Position numbers and translations under genes: made by a program. This document shows, one piece after another, positions 44,321 through 52,402 of a DNA stretch of 64,000 nt; the first letter of the stretch is position 1; every line of letters starts with the position of its first letter. The notes beneath the pieces are model-generated. The model made no database searches. It was not told the origin of the DNA and saw only the letters and a program-made list of their open reading frames with translations. Source of the DNA: Marinobacter shengliensis (lineage in GTDB: Bacteria; Pseudomonadota; Gammaproteobacteria; Pseudomonadales; Oleiphilaceae); contig NZ_PXNO01000027.1 of NCBI RefSeq assembly GCF_003007715.1, positions 310,001 to 374,000 on the forward strand, written 5' to 3'.

Positions 44321-45811
44321 ATGGCTATTGGCGTTTGGATCAGTCTATTTGCGTATTTTGCGATTATGATCGGCATTGGCGTTTACGCCATGCGGAAAGC
44401 CTCGGCGACAGCTGAAGATTATATGTTGGGTGGACGTGGGCTCAGCCCCAAAGTAGCGGCCTTGTCGGCCGGTGCTTCCGACATGAGTGGCTGGCTGCTT
44501 CTGGGCTTGCCCGGGGCGTTGTTTGTTACCGGCCTGGCGGACGCCTGGATCGGTATCGGCCTGTTTGTGGGCGCGTTCATCAACTGGGTGATTGTTGCAC
44601 CCAGATTGCGTGAACAAACTGTTCACTACGGTAATGCCCTGACCATACCGGCCTTCCTGGCCAACCGATTTCCAACCAAAGCATTGCCGCTGCGCACGGT
44701 ATCGGCGATTGTTATTGTTGTTTTCTTCGCGGTTTACACCTCCTCCGGCTTGGTTGCCGGCGGTAAGCTGTTCGAAAGTGCTTTTGCGGGCATCTTTAAT
44801 TTCGGCGGGTTAAGCGACTACGGCGTGGGCATCGTGATCACATTGGGTGTGGTTCTGGCGTACACCGTGGTTGGCGGCTTCCTGGCGGTGAGCATGACCG
44901 ACTTTGTACAGGGCTGCATCATGATGCTGGCTCTGGTGTTGATGCCGGCAGTGGTATTGTTTGGTGAAGGCGGCGGCGGTTTCGCTCAGGCGTCTCAAAC
45001 CCTGAACAGCGTTGACCCAACGTTGCTATCGTGGACCGAAGGATTGACACTGATTGGTTGGCTCTCGGCCGTAGCCTGGGGTCTGGGTTACTTCGGCCAG
45101 CCGCACATCATTGTGCGTTTCATGGCGATCCGCACCGTGCACGAAGTGTCTGTGGCCCGTAACATCGGCATGTCCTGGATGGCCATCTCCCTGATTGGCG
45201 CCATCTCCCTGGGCGTTTTCGGTCGGGCCTATGCTATCCGTAACGGTATGGACGTGGCGGACCCGGAAACCATTTTCATCATCCTGGCGGACCTGCTGTT
45301 CCACCCGTTGATCACCGGTTTCCTGTATGCGGCTCTGCTGGCAGCGGTTATGAGTACCATCTCCAGTCAGCTGTTGGTGGCTTCCTCATCCCTGACCGAG
45401 GATTTCTACCGCCTGTTCCTGCGTAAAGAGGCTTCCGACAAGGAGTGTGTGAACATCGGCCGTGCCTGTGTTGTTGCGGTGGGTCTGGTTGCAGCGCTCA
45501 TTGCTTCTGATCCCAACTCTCAGGTTCTGGCGTTGGTCAGTAACGCCTGGGCAGGCTTTGGTGCCGCCTTCGGCCCGCTGATCATTCTCGGCCTGACCTG
45601 GTCACGTACCAACGGTGCCGGTGCACTTGCTGGTCTGATCGTGGGTGCTGTCACGGTAATGGCGTGGATTGCTCTGGGCTGGAACGGCAGCTTCATGGGT
45701 GGCCCGGGCGTCTATGAAATCATCCCAGGCTTCATCGCCGCCTTCATCGCTATCGTAGTAGTCACCCTGGCTACCAGCGATGCTGGAGAGTACCAGCATA
45801 TCGAGCGGTAA
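44321..45811 (+). CDS. putP: sodium/proline symporter
   Basis: 496 residues of the sodium:solute symporter family with about 13 membrane helices. PutP-type marks: helix 2 SAGASDMSGWLLLGLPGALF, which contributes to the sodium and proline sites, YTVVGGFLAVSMTDFVQG, GYFGQPHIIVRFMAIRTV and STISSQLLVASSSLTEDFYR. It imports proline as carbon and nitrogen source or osmolyte. It has GGAGGAG before the ATG, an AraC regulator upstream, and an intrinsic terminator after the stop. No putA lies nearby. Confidence 0.95.
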   Translation: MAIGVWISLFAYFAIMIGIGVYAMRKASATAEDYMLGGRGLSPKVAALSAGASDMSGWLLLGLPGALFVTGLADAWIGIGLFVGAFINWVIVAPRLREQTVHYGNALTIPAFLANRFPTKALPLRTVSAIVIVVFFAVYTSSGLVAGGKLFESAFAGIFNFGGLSDYGVGIVITLGVVLAYTVVGGFLAVSMTDFVQGCIMMLALVLMPAVVLFGEGGGGFAQASQTLNSVDPTLLSWTEGLTLIGWLSAVAWGLGYFGQPHIIVRFMAIRTVHEVSVARNIGMSWMAISLIGAISLGVFGRAYAIRNGMDVADPETIFIILADLLFHPLITGFLYAALLAAVMSTISSQLLVASSSLTEDFYRLFLRKEASDKECVNIGRACVVAVGLVAALIASDPNSQVLALVSNAWAGFGAAFGPLIILGLTWSRTNGAGALAGLIVGAVTVMAWIALGWNGSFMGGPGVYEIIPGFIAAFIAIVVVTLATSDAGEYQHIER

Positions 45812-45843
45812 CAGCAGTCACTGATACTATTCAGTGATCTGAT

Positions 45844-45872
45844 AAGGGCTCCCTGCGGGGAGCCCTTTTTTT
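45844..45872 (+). terminator. rho-independent terminator after putP
   Basis: AAGGGCTCCC / GGGAGCCCTT stem with a TGCG loop followed by TTTTTTT, about 35 bases after the putP stop. Confidence 0.93.
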
Positions 45873-45900
45873 GTACCTGAAAACTGCACATGGTTCAGCG

Positions 45901-46000
45901 CTGGCGGCGGGGTGGGGGAGTCTTTTCTGCAGGGAAAAAGATGTTTGAGCGAAGCGAGTTGTTTTTCCCGGAAGAAAAGACTCCCCCACCTCGCGGCCAG
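45901..46000. repeat. 100-bp near-perfect inverted repeat, possible MITE or REP-like element
   Basis: The outer 28 bases on each side pair with only two mismatches; a 17-base perfect core, GTGGGGGAGTCTTTTCT at 45912-45928, matches AGAAAAGACTCCCCCAC at 45973-45989. A second inner pair, GGGAAAAA at 45932 and TTTTTCCC at 45962, flanks TGAGCGAAGCGAGTT. It lies between the putP and acnB terminators and is not needed as a third terminator. No transposase gene is present. Confidence 0.85.
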
Positions 46001-46051
46001 CACACTCCGAAACCTGAATGCCAGAGACAGCCAACTCCAAACTAGAGACAC

Positions 46052-46082
46052 AAAAAAACGCCAGCCCGAAGGCTGGCGTTTT
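46052..46082 (-). terminator. rho-independent terminator after acnB
   Basis: AACGCCAGCC / GGCTGGCGTT stem around a CGAA loop, with an A-run on the plus strand that becomes a T-run after the stem in the acnB direction. It ends 31 bases beyond the acnB stop. Confidence 0.92.
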
Positions 46083-46112
46083 CAGATCAGAGGTAAGTTA
46101 CCTCGGAGGGTC

Positions 46113-48722
46113 TCAGGCTACAGAAGCCTCAGACGCCTTCTTGGTGTACTCGTCCATCTGGTCGAAGTTGAGATACTTGTAGATCTCTTTGGACATGCTG
46201 TTCAGGTCCTTGGCGTACTCCATGTACTCCGCCGGAGTCGGGAGCTTGCCCAGTACCGCGCCCACAGCTGCCAGTTCCGCAGAGGTCAGGTACACGTTGG
46301 CACCATCACCCAGACGGTTCGGGAAGTTACGGGTAGAGGTAGACAGAACAGTCGACTTCGGCGCTACACGTGCCTGGTTACCCATGCACAGGGAACAGCC
46401 CGGCATCTCGGTGCGAACACCGGCGGTGCCGTAAGTGTTGAAGTAGCCTTCTTCCATCAGCTGGGCCTGGTCCATCTTGGTGGGCGGAGACATCCACAGA
46501 CGGGTGCTCAGGGGGCCTTTGTGCTGCTCAAGCAGTTTGCCGGCGGCACGGAAGTGACCGATGTTGGTCATGCAGGAGCCGATGAACACTTCGTCCACCT
46601 TGTCGCCAGCCACTTCGGACAGGAACTTGGCATCGTCCGGGTCGTTCGGGCAGCAAACGATCGGCTCTTTGATGTCGGCCAGGTCGATCTCAACCACGTG
46701 AGCGTATTCGGCGTCTTTGTCAGCACGCATCAGCTTCGGATTGGCCAGCCATTCTTCCATCTGCTGGGCACGACGCTCCAGGGTGCGCGGATCGCCGTAA
46801 CCTTCGGCAATCATCCAGCGCAGCATAGTGATGTTGGAGCGCAGGTACTCGGCCACGGACTCTTCAGACAGGTTGATGGTACAACCGGCTGCAGAGCGCT
46901 CAGCGGAAGCGTCAGACAGTTCGAACGCCTGCTCAACGGTCAGGTGCTCCAGACCTTCGATTTCCAGGATACGACCGGAGAATTCGTTGATCTTGCCCTT
47001 CTTCTCAACGGTCAGCATGCCTTGCTTGATGCCGTACAGCGGAATGGCGTGTACCAGGTCACGCAGGGTGATGCCCGGCTGCATTTCGCCTTTGAAGCGA
47101 ACCAGAACCGATTCCGGCATGTCCAGCGGCATAACGCCGGTGGCAGCAGCAAACGCAACCAGACCAGAACCGGCCGGGAAGGAAATGCCCATCGGGAAAC
47201 GGGTGTGGGAGTCACCACCGGTACCTACGGTGTCCGGCAGCAGCATGCGGTTCAGCCAGGAGTGGATGATACCGTCGCCCGGACGCAGGGAAACACCGCC
47301 ACGGGTGCGGATGAAGTCCGGCATGGTGTGCTGCATTTCTACGTCTACCGGCTTCGGATAAGCGGCGGTGTGACAGAACGACTGCATCACCAGGTCAGCC
47401 TGGAAGCCCAGACACGCCAAGTCTTTCAGCTCGTCACGGGTCATCGGGCCGGTGGTGTCCTGGGAACCAACGGTGGTCATGTGCGGCTCGCAGTAGGTAC
47501 CCGGGCGCACGCCCTGGCCTTCTTCCAGGCCGCAGGCCTTGCCGACCATCTTCTGGCCCAGGGTGAAGCCCTTGGTGCCGGCTTCCGGATCTTTTGGCAG
47601 ACGGAACAGATCAGTTGCGCCCATGCCCAGTGCGGTACGGGCCTTGGCGGTCAGGCCACGGCCGATGATCAGCGGGATACGGCCGCCAGCCTGAACTTCG
47701 TCCAGGATCACGTCAGACTTGAACTTGAACTCGGAGATGGTGTCACCGGCTTCGTTCAGGATCTTGCCTTCGTACGGGCGGATTTCAATCACATCGCCCA
47801 TGTTCATGTTGTCGACCGGTGCTTCGAATACCAGGGCGCCAGCGTCTTCCATGGTGTTGAAGAAGATCGGGGCAACCTTGTTACCGATACACACACCGCC
47901 GGCACGCTTGTTCGGCACGCCCGGGATGTCGTCACCGAAGAACCACAGAACGGAGTTGGTGGCAGACTTACGGGAAGAGCCGGTACCGACTACGTCACCG
48001 ACGAAAGCAACCGGCAGGCCGCGGGATTTGATTTCGTCGATCTGGCTCATCGGGCCGGTTACGCCGGGCTCTTCGGGCTTCAGGCCGTCGCGCTCCATCT
48101 TGTAAGCGGCGCGGGCGTGCAGTGGGATGTCCGGACGGGACCAGGCATCCGGAGCCGGAGACAGGTCGTCGGTGTTGGTTTCGCCAGTTACCTTGAACAC
48201 CACCATCTTGGTGCTTTCGGGAACCTTGTTCTTCTTGGTGAACCACTCGGCGTTGGCCCAGGACTCAACCACAGACTTGGCAACGGCGTTGCCAGCGTCC
48301 ATCTTTTCTTTAACGTCGTTGAACGCGTCGAACATCAGCAGGGTGTGCTTGAGTTCTTCACCGGCCAGCTCGGCCAGTTCGCTGTCGTCCAGAAGGTCAA
48401 CCAGAGTCGCGATGTTGTAGCCGCCCTGCATCATGCCCAGCAGCTGCACAGCTTTCTTTTTGTCGATCAGAGGAGACGTTGCTTCACCCTTAACAATCGC
48501 GGTCAGGAACGCAGCTTTAACGTAAGCTGCTTCGTCCACGCCCGGTGGTACGCGGTTTTCCAACAGGTCAACCAGGGTGGCTTCTTCGCCGGCCGGCGGG
48601 TTTTTCAGCAGCTCGATCAGACCAGCAGTCTGCTCGGGGTTCAGGGGCTTGGGTGGGATACCCAGGGCTTCACGTTCGGCAACGTGTTCACGGTAGGCTT
48701 CTAACACGATATGGACCCTCAT
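46113..48722 (-). CDS. acnB: aconitate hydratase B
   Basis: 869 residues, the length of AcnB, the main vegetative aconitase of the TCA cycle. It begins with the HEAT-like AcnB-specific domain (VLEAYREHVAEREALGIPPK), then the swivel domain and the iron-sulfur core; cysteine motifs include SCMTNIGHFRAAGKLLEQ and GCSLCMGNQARVAPKSTVLS, and the SRNFPNRLG-like STSTRNFPNRLGDGANVYL is present. As apo-enzyme AcnB can bind mRNA. The long plus-strand frame covering the gene is a shadow of its codon bias. Its promoter and an inverted repeat lie upstream. Confidence 0.97.
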   Translation of the reverse strand: MRVHIVLEAYREHVAEREALGIPPKPLNPEQTAGLIELLKNPPAGEEATLVDLLENRVPPGVDEAAYVKAAFLTAIVKGEATSPLIDKKKAVQLLGMMQGGYNIATLVDLLDDSELAELAGEELKHTLLMFDAFNDVKEKMDAGNAVAKSVVESWANAEWFTKKNKVPESTKMVVFKVTGETNTDDLSPAPDAWSRPDIPLHARAAYKMERDGLKPEEPGVTGPMSQIDEIKSRGLPVAFVGDVVGTGSSRKSATNSVLWFFGDDIPGVPNKRAGGVCIGNKVAPIFFNTMEDAGALVFEAPVDNMNMGDVIEIRPYEGKILNEAGDTISEFKFKSDVILDEVQAGGRIPLIIGRGLTAKARTALGMGATDLFRLPKDPEAGTKGFTLGQKMVGKACGLEEGQGVRPGTYCEPHMTTVGSQDTTGPMTRDELKDLACLGFQADLVMQSFCHTAAYPKPVDVEMQHTMPDFIRTRGGVSLRPGDGIIHSWLNRMLLPDTVGTGGDSHTRFPMGISFPAGSGLVAFAAATGVMPLDMPESVLVRFKGEMQPGITLRDLVHAIPLYGIKQGMLTVEKKGKINEFSGRILEIEGLEHLTVEQAFELSDASAERSAAGCTINLSEESVAEYLRSNITMLRWMIAEGYGDPRTLERRAQQMEEWLANPKLMRADKDAEYAHVVEIDLADIKEPIVCCPNDPDDAKFLSEVAGDKVDEVFIGSCMTNIGHFRAAGKLLEQHKGPLSTRLWMSPPTKMDQAQLMEEGYFNTYGTAGVRTEMPGCSLCMGNQARVAPKSTVLSTSTRNFPNRLGDGANVYLTSAELAAVGAVLGKLPTPAEYMEYAKDLNSMSKEIYKYLNFDQMDEYTKKASEASVA

Positions 48723-48787
48723 CAGTTGGAATGTCCCGCGCCGGAGGCAAGCTTGCCTGGCGGGAGGTTTTTTGGCGAAAAGGCCGC

Positions 48788-48849
48788 AGGAGCCTCTGAA
48801 TAACGCCTCAAATCACCGATGGGGTTTCAGGATTTATTCAGAGACTCCT
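48788..48849. repeat. 62-bp inverted repeat in the acnB leader
   Basis: AGGAGCCTCTGAATAA at 48788-48803 and TTATTCAGAGACTCCT at 48834-48849 pair over 16 bases with one mismatch. It lies between the likely acnB promoter and the gene. It could be a short insertion-derived (MITE-like) element or a hairpin in the acnB leader RNA. Confidence 0.75.
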
Positions 48850-48863
48850 TGATCTGGCGCTGC

Positions 48864-48892
48864 ATTCTATAGGAAACCCCTTATAAAGTTAA
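48864..48892 (-). promoter_or_regulatory. putative sigma-70 promoter of acnB
   Basis: On the minus strand TTAACT (48892-48887) and TAGAAT (48869-48864) are 17 bases apart, about 140 bases upstream of the acnB start. Spacing is ideal and the hexamers are moderate matches. Confidence 0.5.
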
Positions 48893-48943
48893 GTTGGACA
48901 GAGGTCGGAGAGATCTGCTAGCTGCGCTATACTGCCGCGCTTG

Positions 48944-49576
48944 ATGAATCAGACTGCTGCTGAAGCCATGAATGACGCCTTGAAAGAGATACACGAATTT
49001 TTGCCCTGCCGCACGCCGGTACAGTGGATTGAGAATGCGCTGGCCAATCAGGATGTGATGCTGATTGACCACGCCCACTGCGAGAAGAAAGCGGCCTCCA
49101 CCGCGCTGAGCCTGATGTACCGCTATGTGGACAACACCGATCTGCTCAACAAGATGTCCCGCCTGGCCCGGGAGGAATTGCGGCATTTTGAGCAGGTGCT
49201 GGCGATCATGAAGAAGCGGGGGGTGATTTATTCACATCTTTCGCCGGCCCGTTACGCTGCAGGCCTGCGTGAAGCCGTTCGCAATGATGACCCTGGCCGC
49301 TTGGTGGATGTGTTGATTGTAGGCGCCATCATCGAGGCGAGATCCTGTGAACGCTTTGCCGCCCTGGCGCCGCACCTTGATGACAAGCTGGCGGAGTTCT
49401 ACAACAGTTTGCTGAAATCTGAAGCGCGGCATTACCAGGATTATCTGGTGCTGGCACAGCGGGCCAACGGTGGCCCGGTGCAAGATCGGGTGGCGGAGTT
49501 TATGGCCATCGAGCAGAAGCTGATTGAAGAGCCGGATACGGAATTCCGGTTTCACAGTGGGCCTCTCGCTTACTGA
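48944..49576 (+). CDS. miaE: tRNA hydroxylase MiaE
   Basis: 210 residues of the di-iron MiaE family, which hydroxylates ms2i6A next to the anticodon of some tRNAs. The metal ligands are visible in two pairs: the Glu and His of DHAHCEKKAAS and REELRHFEQV, and EARSCERF and SEARHYQDYL. The whole protein is a four-helix bundle with no membrane or export signal. I take the ATG at 48944; the ATG at 48968 is possible, as neither has a strong ribosome site. Divergent from acnB. Confidence 0.93.
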   Translation: MNQTAAEAMNDALKEIHEFLPCRTPVQWIENALANQDVMLIDHAHCEKKAASTALSLMYRYVDNTDLLNKMSRLAREELRHFEQVLAIMKKRGVIYSHLSPARYAAGLREAVRNDDPGRLVDVLIVGAIIEARSCERFAALAPHLDDKLAEFYNSLLKSEARHYQDYLVLAQRANGGPVQDRVAEFMAIEQKLIEEPDTEFRFHSGPLAY

Positions 49577-49629
49577 CTCTTCGCCACGGACATTCACAGA
49601 CGCTCACGGACAAAAGAGAAAAAAAATCT

Positions 49630-50508
49630 CTAAAGCTCCTCACACAGCGTCATCCACCGGGCAATCCCCGCACTTCGGTATTTCTGCTTGTGCAGGATGA
49701 AGTAGAAGTGCCGGTCGAACTGGCGGTGAGGGATGGCCAGGGGCACCAGGCTGCCGCGTTTGAAGGCGTCGGCCAGGACCACCTCTGACAGGCAGCCGAT
49801 GCCCAGGTTGGCTTCTACTGCCCGCTTGATGGCCTCGGTGTGTTCCAGTTCCAGTAGCACGTTCAGGTCTGGCAGTAGCCCGTGCATGCCCCGTTCGAAG
49901 CTCTGGCGGGTGCCGGAGCCCTGTTCCCGGAGAATCCAGGTGGCGGCGCGCAGATCGTCGTCGGTCAGTTCGCCCTTGCCGGCCAGCGGGTGGTCAGGGG
50001 AGCAGAAGGCCACCAGCCGGTCTTCTCGCCAGGGAATCACTTCCAGCTCCGACGCCTGCAGTTCGCCCTCGATCAAACCGATATCGAGTTCAAAGTCTCG
50101 AACCCGTCTTGCAATGGTGCTGGTGTTGGCAACTTCCAGAGAGACTTTCGGGTGGTTTGGCGAGCTCATGTACTCGGCCATCACGCCTACCGCCAGGTAA
50201 TTGCCGATAGTGAGTGTGGCACCCACTTTCAGAGCGCCGACCTCGGAGTGTTTGCTGAAGGCCTGTTCCAGCTCCCTCGCCTGAGCCAGCAGGGCTTCGG
50301 CTTTCGGCCGATACAGTCGGCCCAGCTCATTCAGTTGCAGCCGTTTGCCCACCCGGTCAAACAGCTGGATATCGAACTGGGATTCCAGCTCCTTGAGGGC
50401 ACTGCTGGCCGCGGATTGCGACATGGCAAGGGATTCCGCCGCCCGGGTGATGTTCTGGAAATGGGCGGCGGCGAGGAAGACCTCGAGTTGGCGGAAGCTG
50501 TACTTCAT
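49630..50508 (-). CDS. LysR family transcriptional regulator
   Basis: 292 residues. The N-terminal winged helix is FRQLEVFLAAAHFQNITRAAESLAMSQSAASSALKELE-like (motif from residue 5 to 45), and the substrate-binding half has the two-lobe periplasmic fold (LKVGATLTIGNYLAVGVMAE, DIGLIEGELQASELEVIPW, ATWILREQGSGTRQSFERG, GIGCLSEVVLADAFKRG). It resembles the YeiE/CysB-like group. A fpr gene lies about 1 kb upstream, and pseudomonads have a LysR regulator of fpr (FinR), so a role in redox control is possible but not shown by the sequence. Confidence 0.88.
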   Translation of the reverse strand: MKYSFRQLEVFLAAAHFQNITRAAESLAMSQSAASSALKELESQFDIQLFDRVGKRLQLNELGRLYRPKAEALLAQARELEQAFSKHSEVGALKVGATLTIGNYLAVGVMAEYMSSPNHPKVSLEVANTSTIARRVRDFELDIGLIEGELQASELEVIPWREDRLVAFCSPDHPLAGKGELTDDDLRAATWILREQGSGTRQSFERGMHGLLPDLNVLLELEHTEAIKRAVEANLGIGCLSEVVLADAFKRGSLVPLAIPHRQFDRHFYFILHKQKYRSAGIARWMTLCEEL

Positions 50509-50598
50509 AATCGATCAGGCCGGATAGATGAAAGAAAATGTCCTGTCTGATCGATACGTTAGCCGGTCACTGCCGCCAACACAACCGTGATGGCCGGT

Positions 50599-51387
50599 TC
50601 AGGGGATCATCAGTACCGGGTAGGGGCTGCCGGCCGCCACATGTTCCGTGGTACTGCCGATCATGATCTCCTGAATGGGTGTTGAGCCCCGTTTCCCCAT
50701 AATGGTCAACAGGGGGCGGGTGTCATTGATGGTTTTCAGGATCTGGTCCACCGGCCGGCCGGTCAGGATATTCCGGTGTACGTTTGGGTGACGCTCTGCC
50801 AGTTCATTGATCCTCTGTTCCGTGGCTTCATCAGATTGTTCCGGCTCCTCGGAATGTGCCCATACCACGCGCCCGGTGCGCTGGTTGGCCATGAGCTTTT
50901 CAAAGACTGCCTGGGCATTGAATGACGCCTTTGATCCATCGGTGGCAAGCAAAATCTCCTCTTCGGCCGCCGGTGGCTCGTCCTGGACCGGAATGATCAA
51001 GAGCGGAACTTTGGTCATTCGGGCGAGGTTCAGGGCGGTGTTTCCGAAGAACAGTTCCTTGGCTGCCCGATGGCTGCGGTTGCACGCTACGACGCCGTCG
51101 GCGTTGAGTTTCTTGGCCAGAGCCTGGACTTCCTGGGCAACAAAACCCTTGGAAACGTGGGTGGCGGTTTCTATGCCCAGGCTGTTCTTGAGGTGTTCCC
51201 CGATCCTCCGTAACCGTTCTGTAGCCGAGCCTTCGGTGTCGTCCGGATGCAGTCGTTTATGGGTCTGCAGGACATAGGTGAGCGTAATCTTCCGGGTGCC
51301 CAGGAGTTTGAGCAAAGCTGGCAGCTGTTCCATAGCCTGTTCCCATTCCTTGGTGTAGTCCACGGTCAGAATCAGGTGATCGAGCAT
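50599..51387 (-). CDS. tandem universal stress protein
   Basis: 262 residues with two Usp domains. The first (about 1-140) starts MLDHLILTVDYTKEWEQAM and keeps VACNRSHRAAKELFFGNTAL with a less regular nucleotide loop. The second (about 150-262) has EILLATDGSKASFNAQAVFE and ends with IMGKRGSTPIQEIMIGSTTE, matching the ATP-binding G-2x-G-9x-GS/T pattern. Tandem Usp proteins are cytoplasmic and induced by stress or growth arrest. The ATG at 51387 has GGGAGAA before it. It is divergent from fpr across a 221-base region containing a palindrome. Confidence 0.9.
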   Translation of the reverse strand: MLDHLILTVDYTKEWEQAMEQLPALLKLLGTRKITLTYVLQTHKRLHPDDTEGSATERLRRIGEHLKNSLGIETATHVSKGFVAQEVQALAKKLNADGVVACNRSHRAAKELFFGNTALNLARMTKVPLLIIPVQDEPPAAEEEILLATDGSKASFNAQAVFEKLMANQRTGRVVWAHSEEPEQSDEATEQRINELAERHPNVHRNILTGRPVDQILKTINDTRPLLTIMGKRGSTPIQEIMIGSTTEHVAAGSPYPVLMIP

Positions 51388-51534
51388 GGTGTTCTCCCTG
51401 GTGGTTGTTTGTTCTGGGACCAATTTCTTTCAGGCTAGTTCAGGAGTAACCTGAAGACCATGACCCCGGTCAGTTTGTTATCGATGTATATCTATAAAAT
51501 CGAACACATATATGAGTATTGCCTGTTTTGTCGA

Positions 51535-51553
51535 TTTAACCTGTCGGGTTAAA
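51535..51553. promoter_or_regulatory. palindromic operator candidate upstream of fpr
   Basis: TTTAACC, a five-base TGTCG spacer, then GGTTAAA: perfect 7-base arms centred 65 bases upstream of the fpr start. Dyads of this size are bound by LysR-type and similar dimeric regulators. A TATAAC at 51574-51579 downstream could be the fpr -10, placing the dyad around its -35. Confidence 0.5.
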
Positions 51554-51608
51554 CTTTACCCATTGAATTCCCATATAACCTGTATGAAGTCGCAACAACG
51601 AGGCTGCC

Positions 51609-52379
51609 ATGAGTAATCTGATGAAAGAAACGGTCACCAGCGTTCACCACTGGAACGATACTCTGTTCAGTTTCAAGACCAGCCGGGACCCGGGGTTCCG
51701 TTTCAAGAACGGGCACTTTGTCATGATTGGTCTGGAAACAGACGGCAAGCCGCTTATGCGGGCCTACAGTATCGCCAGCGCCAACTATGAGGAAGAGCTT
51801 GAGTTTTTCTCGATCAAGGTTCCGGACGGCCCACTGACGTCACGACTGCAGAAGATTCAGGTGGGGGATGAAATTCTGGTCAGTCGTAAGCCCACCGGCA
51901 CCCTGGTGCTGGATAACCTGTTGCCGGGACGCAATCTCTGGCTGATCAGCACCGGCACCGGGCTTGCGCCGTTCATGAGTATTATCAAAGACCCTGAGGT
52001 GTATGAAGCCTACGACAAGGTCATCCTGACCCACGGGGTACGGTATGTGTCTGAGCTGGCTTACCAGCAGGATATCCAGGACCTGCCGGAAAACGAGTTT
52101 TTCGGTGAGATGGTGCACGGCAAATTGCTGTACTACCCGACGGTCACCCGTGAGCCCTTCCGCAACCAGGGTCGCCTGACCGATGCCATGGAGACTGGCA
52201 AGATCACCCGTGATCTCGGTTTGCCCGATTTTGATGTGGAGCAGGATCGCTTCATGATTTGCGGCAGCCCGAGCATGCTCAAGGACACCTGCAGCATTCT
52301 CAATAACATGGGCTTCCGTGAGGCTCGCGGCGGCGACATGGGCCACTACGTTATTGAACGGGCGTTTGTGGAGCAGTAA
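51609..52379 (+). CDS. fpr: ferredoxin/flavodoxin--NADP+ reductase
   Basis: 256 residues. The FAD site is RAYSIASANYEEELEFFSIK with VPDGPLTSRLQ, and the NADP site is WLISTGTGLAPFMSIIKDPE. The C-terminus ends GDMGHYVIERAFVEQ, the bacterial subclass IIa/Fpr form. It exchanges electrons between NADPH and ferredoxin or flavodoxin in the cytoplasm and is often oxidative-stress induced. It could supply the P450 at 8.4 kb, but nothing in the sequence ties them. The start has only a weak ribosome site (GAGGCTGCC). Confidence 0.94.
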   Translation: MSNLMKETVTSVHHWNDTLFSFKTSRDPGFRFKNGHFVMIGLETDGKPLMRAYSIASANYEEELEFFSIKVPDGPLTSRLQKIQVGDEILVSRKPTGTLVLDNLLPGRNLWLISTGTGLAPFMSIIKDPEVYEAYDKVILTHGVRYVSELAYQQDIQDLPENEFFGEMVHGKLLYYPTVTREPFRNQGRLTDAMETGKITRDLGLPDFDVEQDRFMICGSPSMLKDTCSILNNMGFREARGGDMGHYVIERAFVEQ

Positions 52380-52402
52380 ACCGCCTTTGGGCCTGCTGCG
52401 GT

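Noticed and set aside
45912..48704. A 930-codon open frame on the plus strand across acnB
   Set aside because: It is the exact antisense of acnB, rich in His, Arg and Gln from codon-bias mirroring, and has no ribosome site or recognisable domain.
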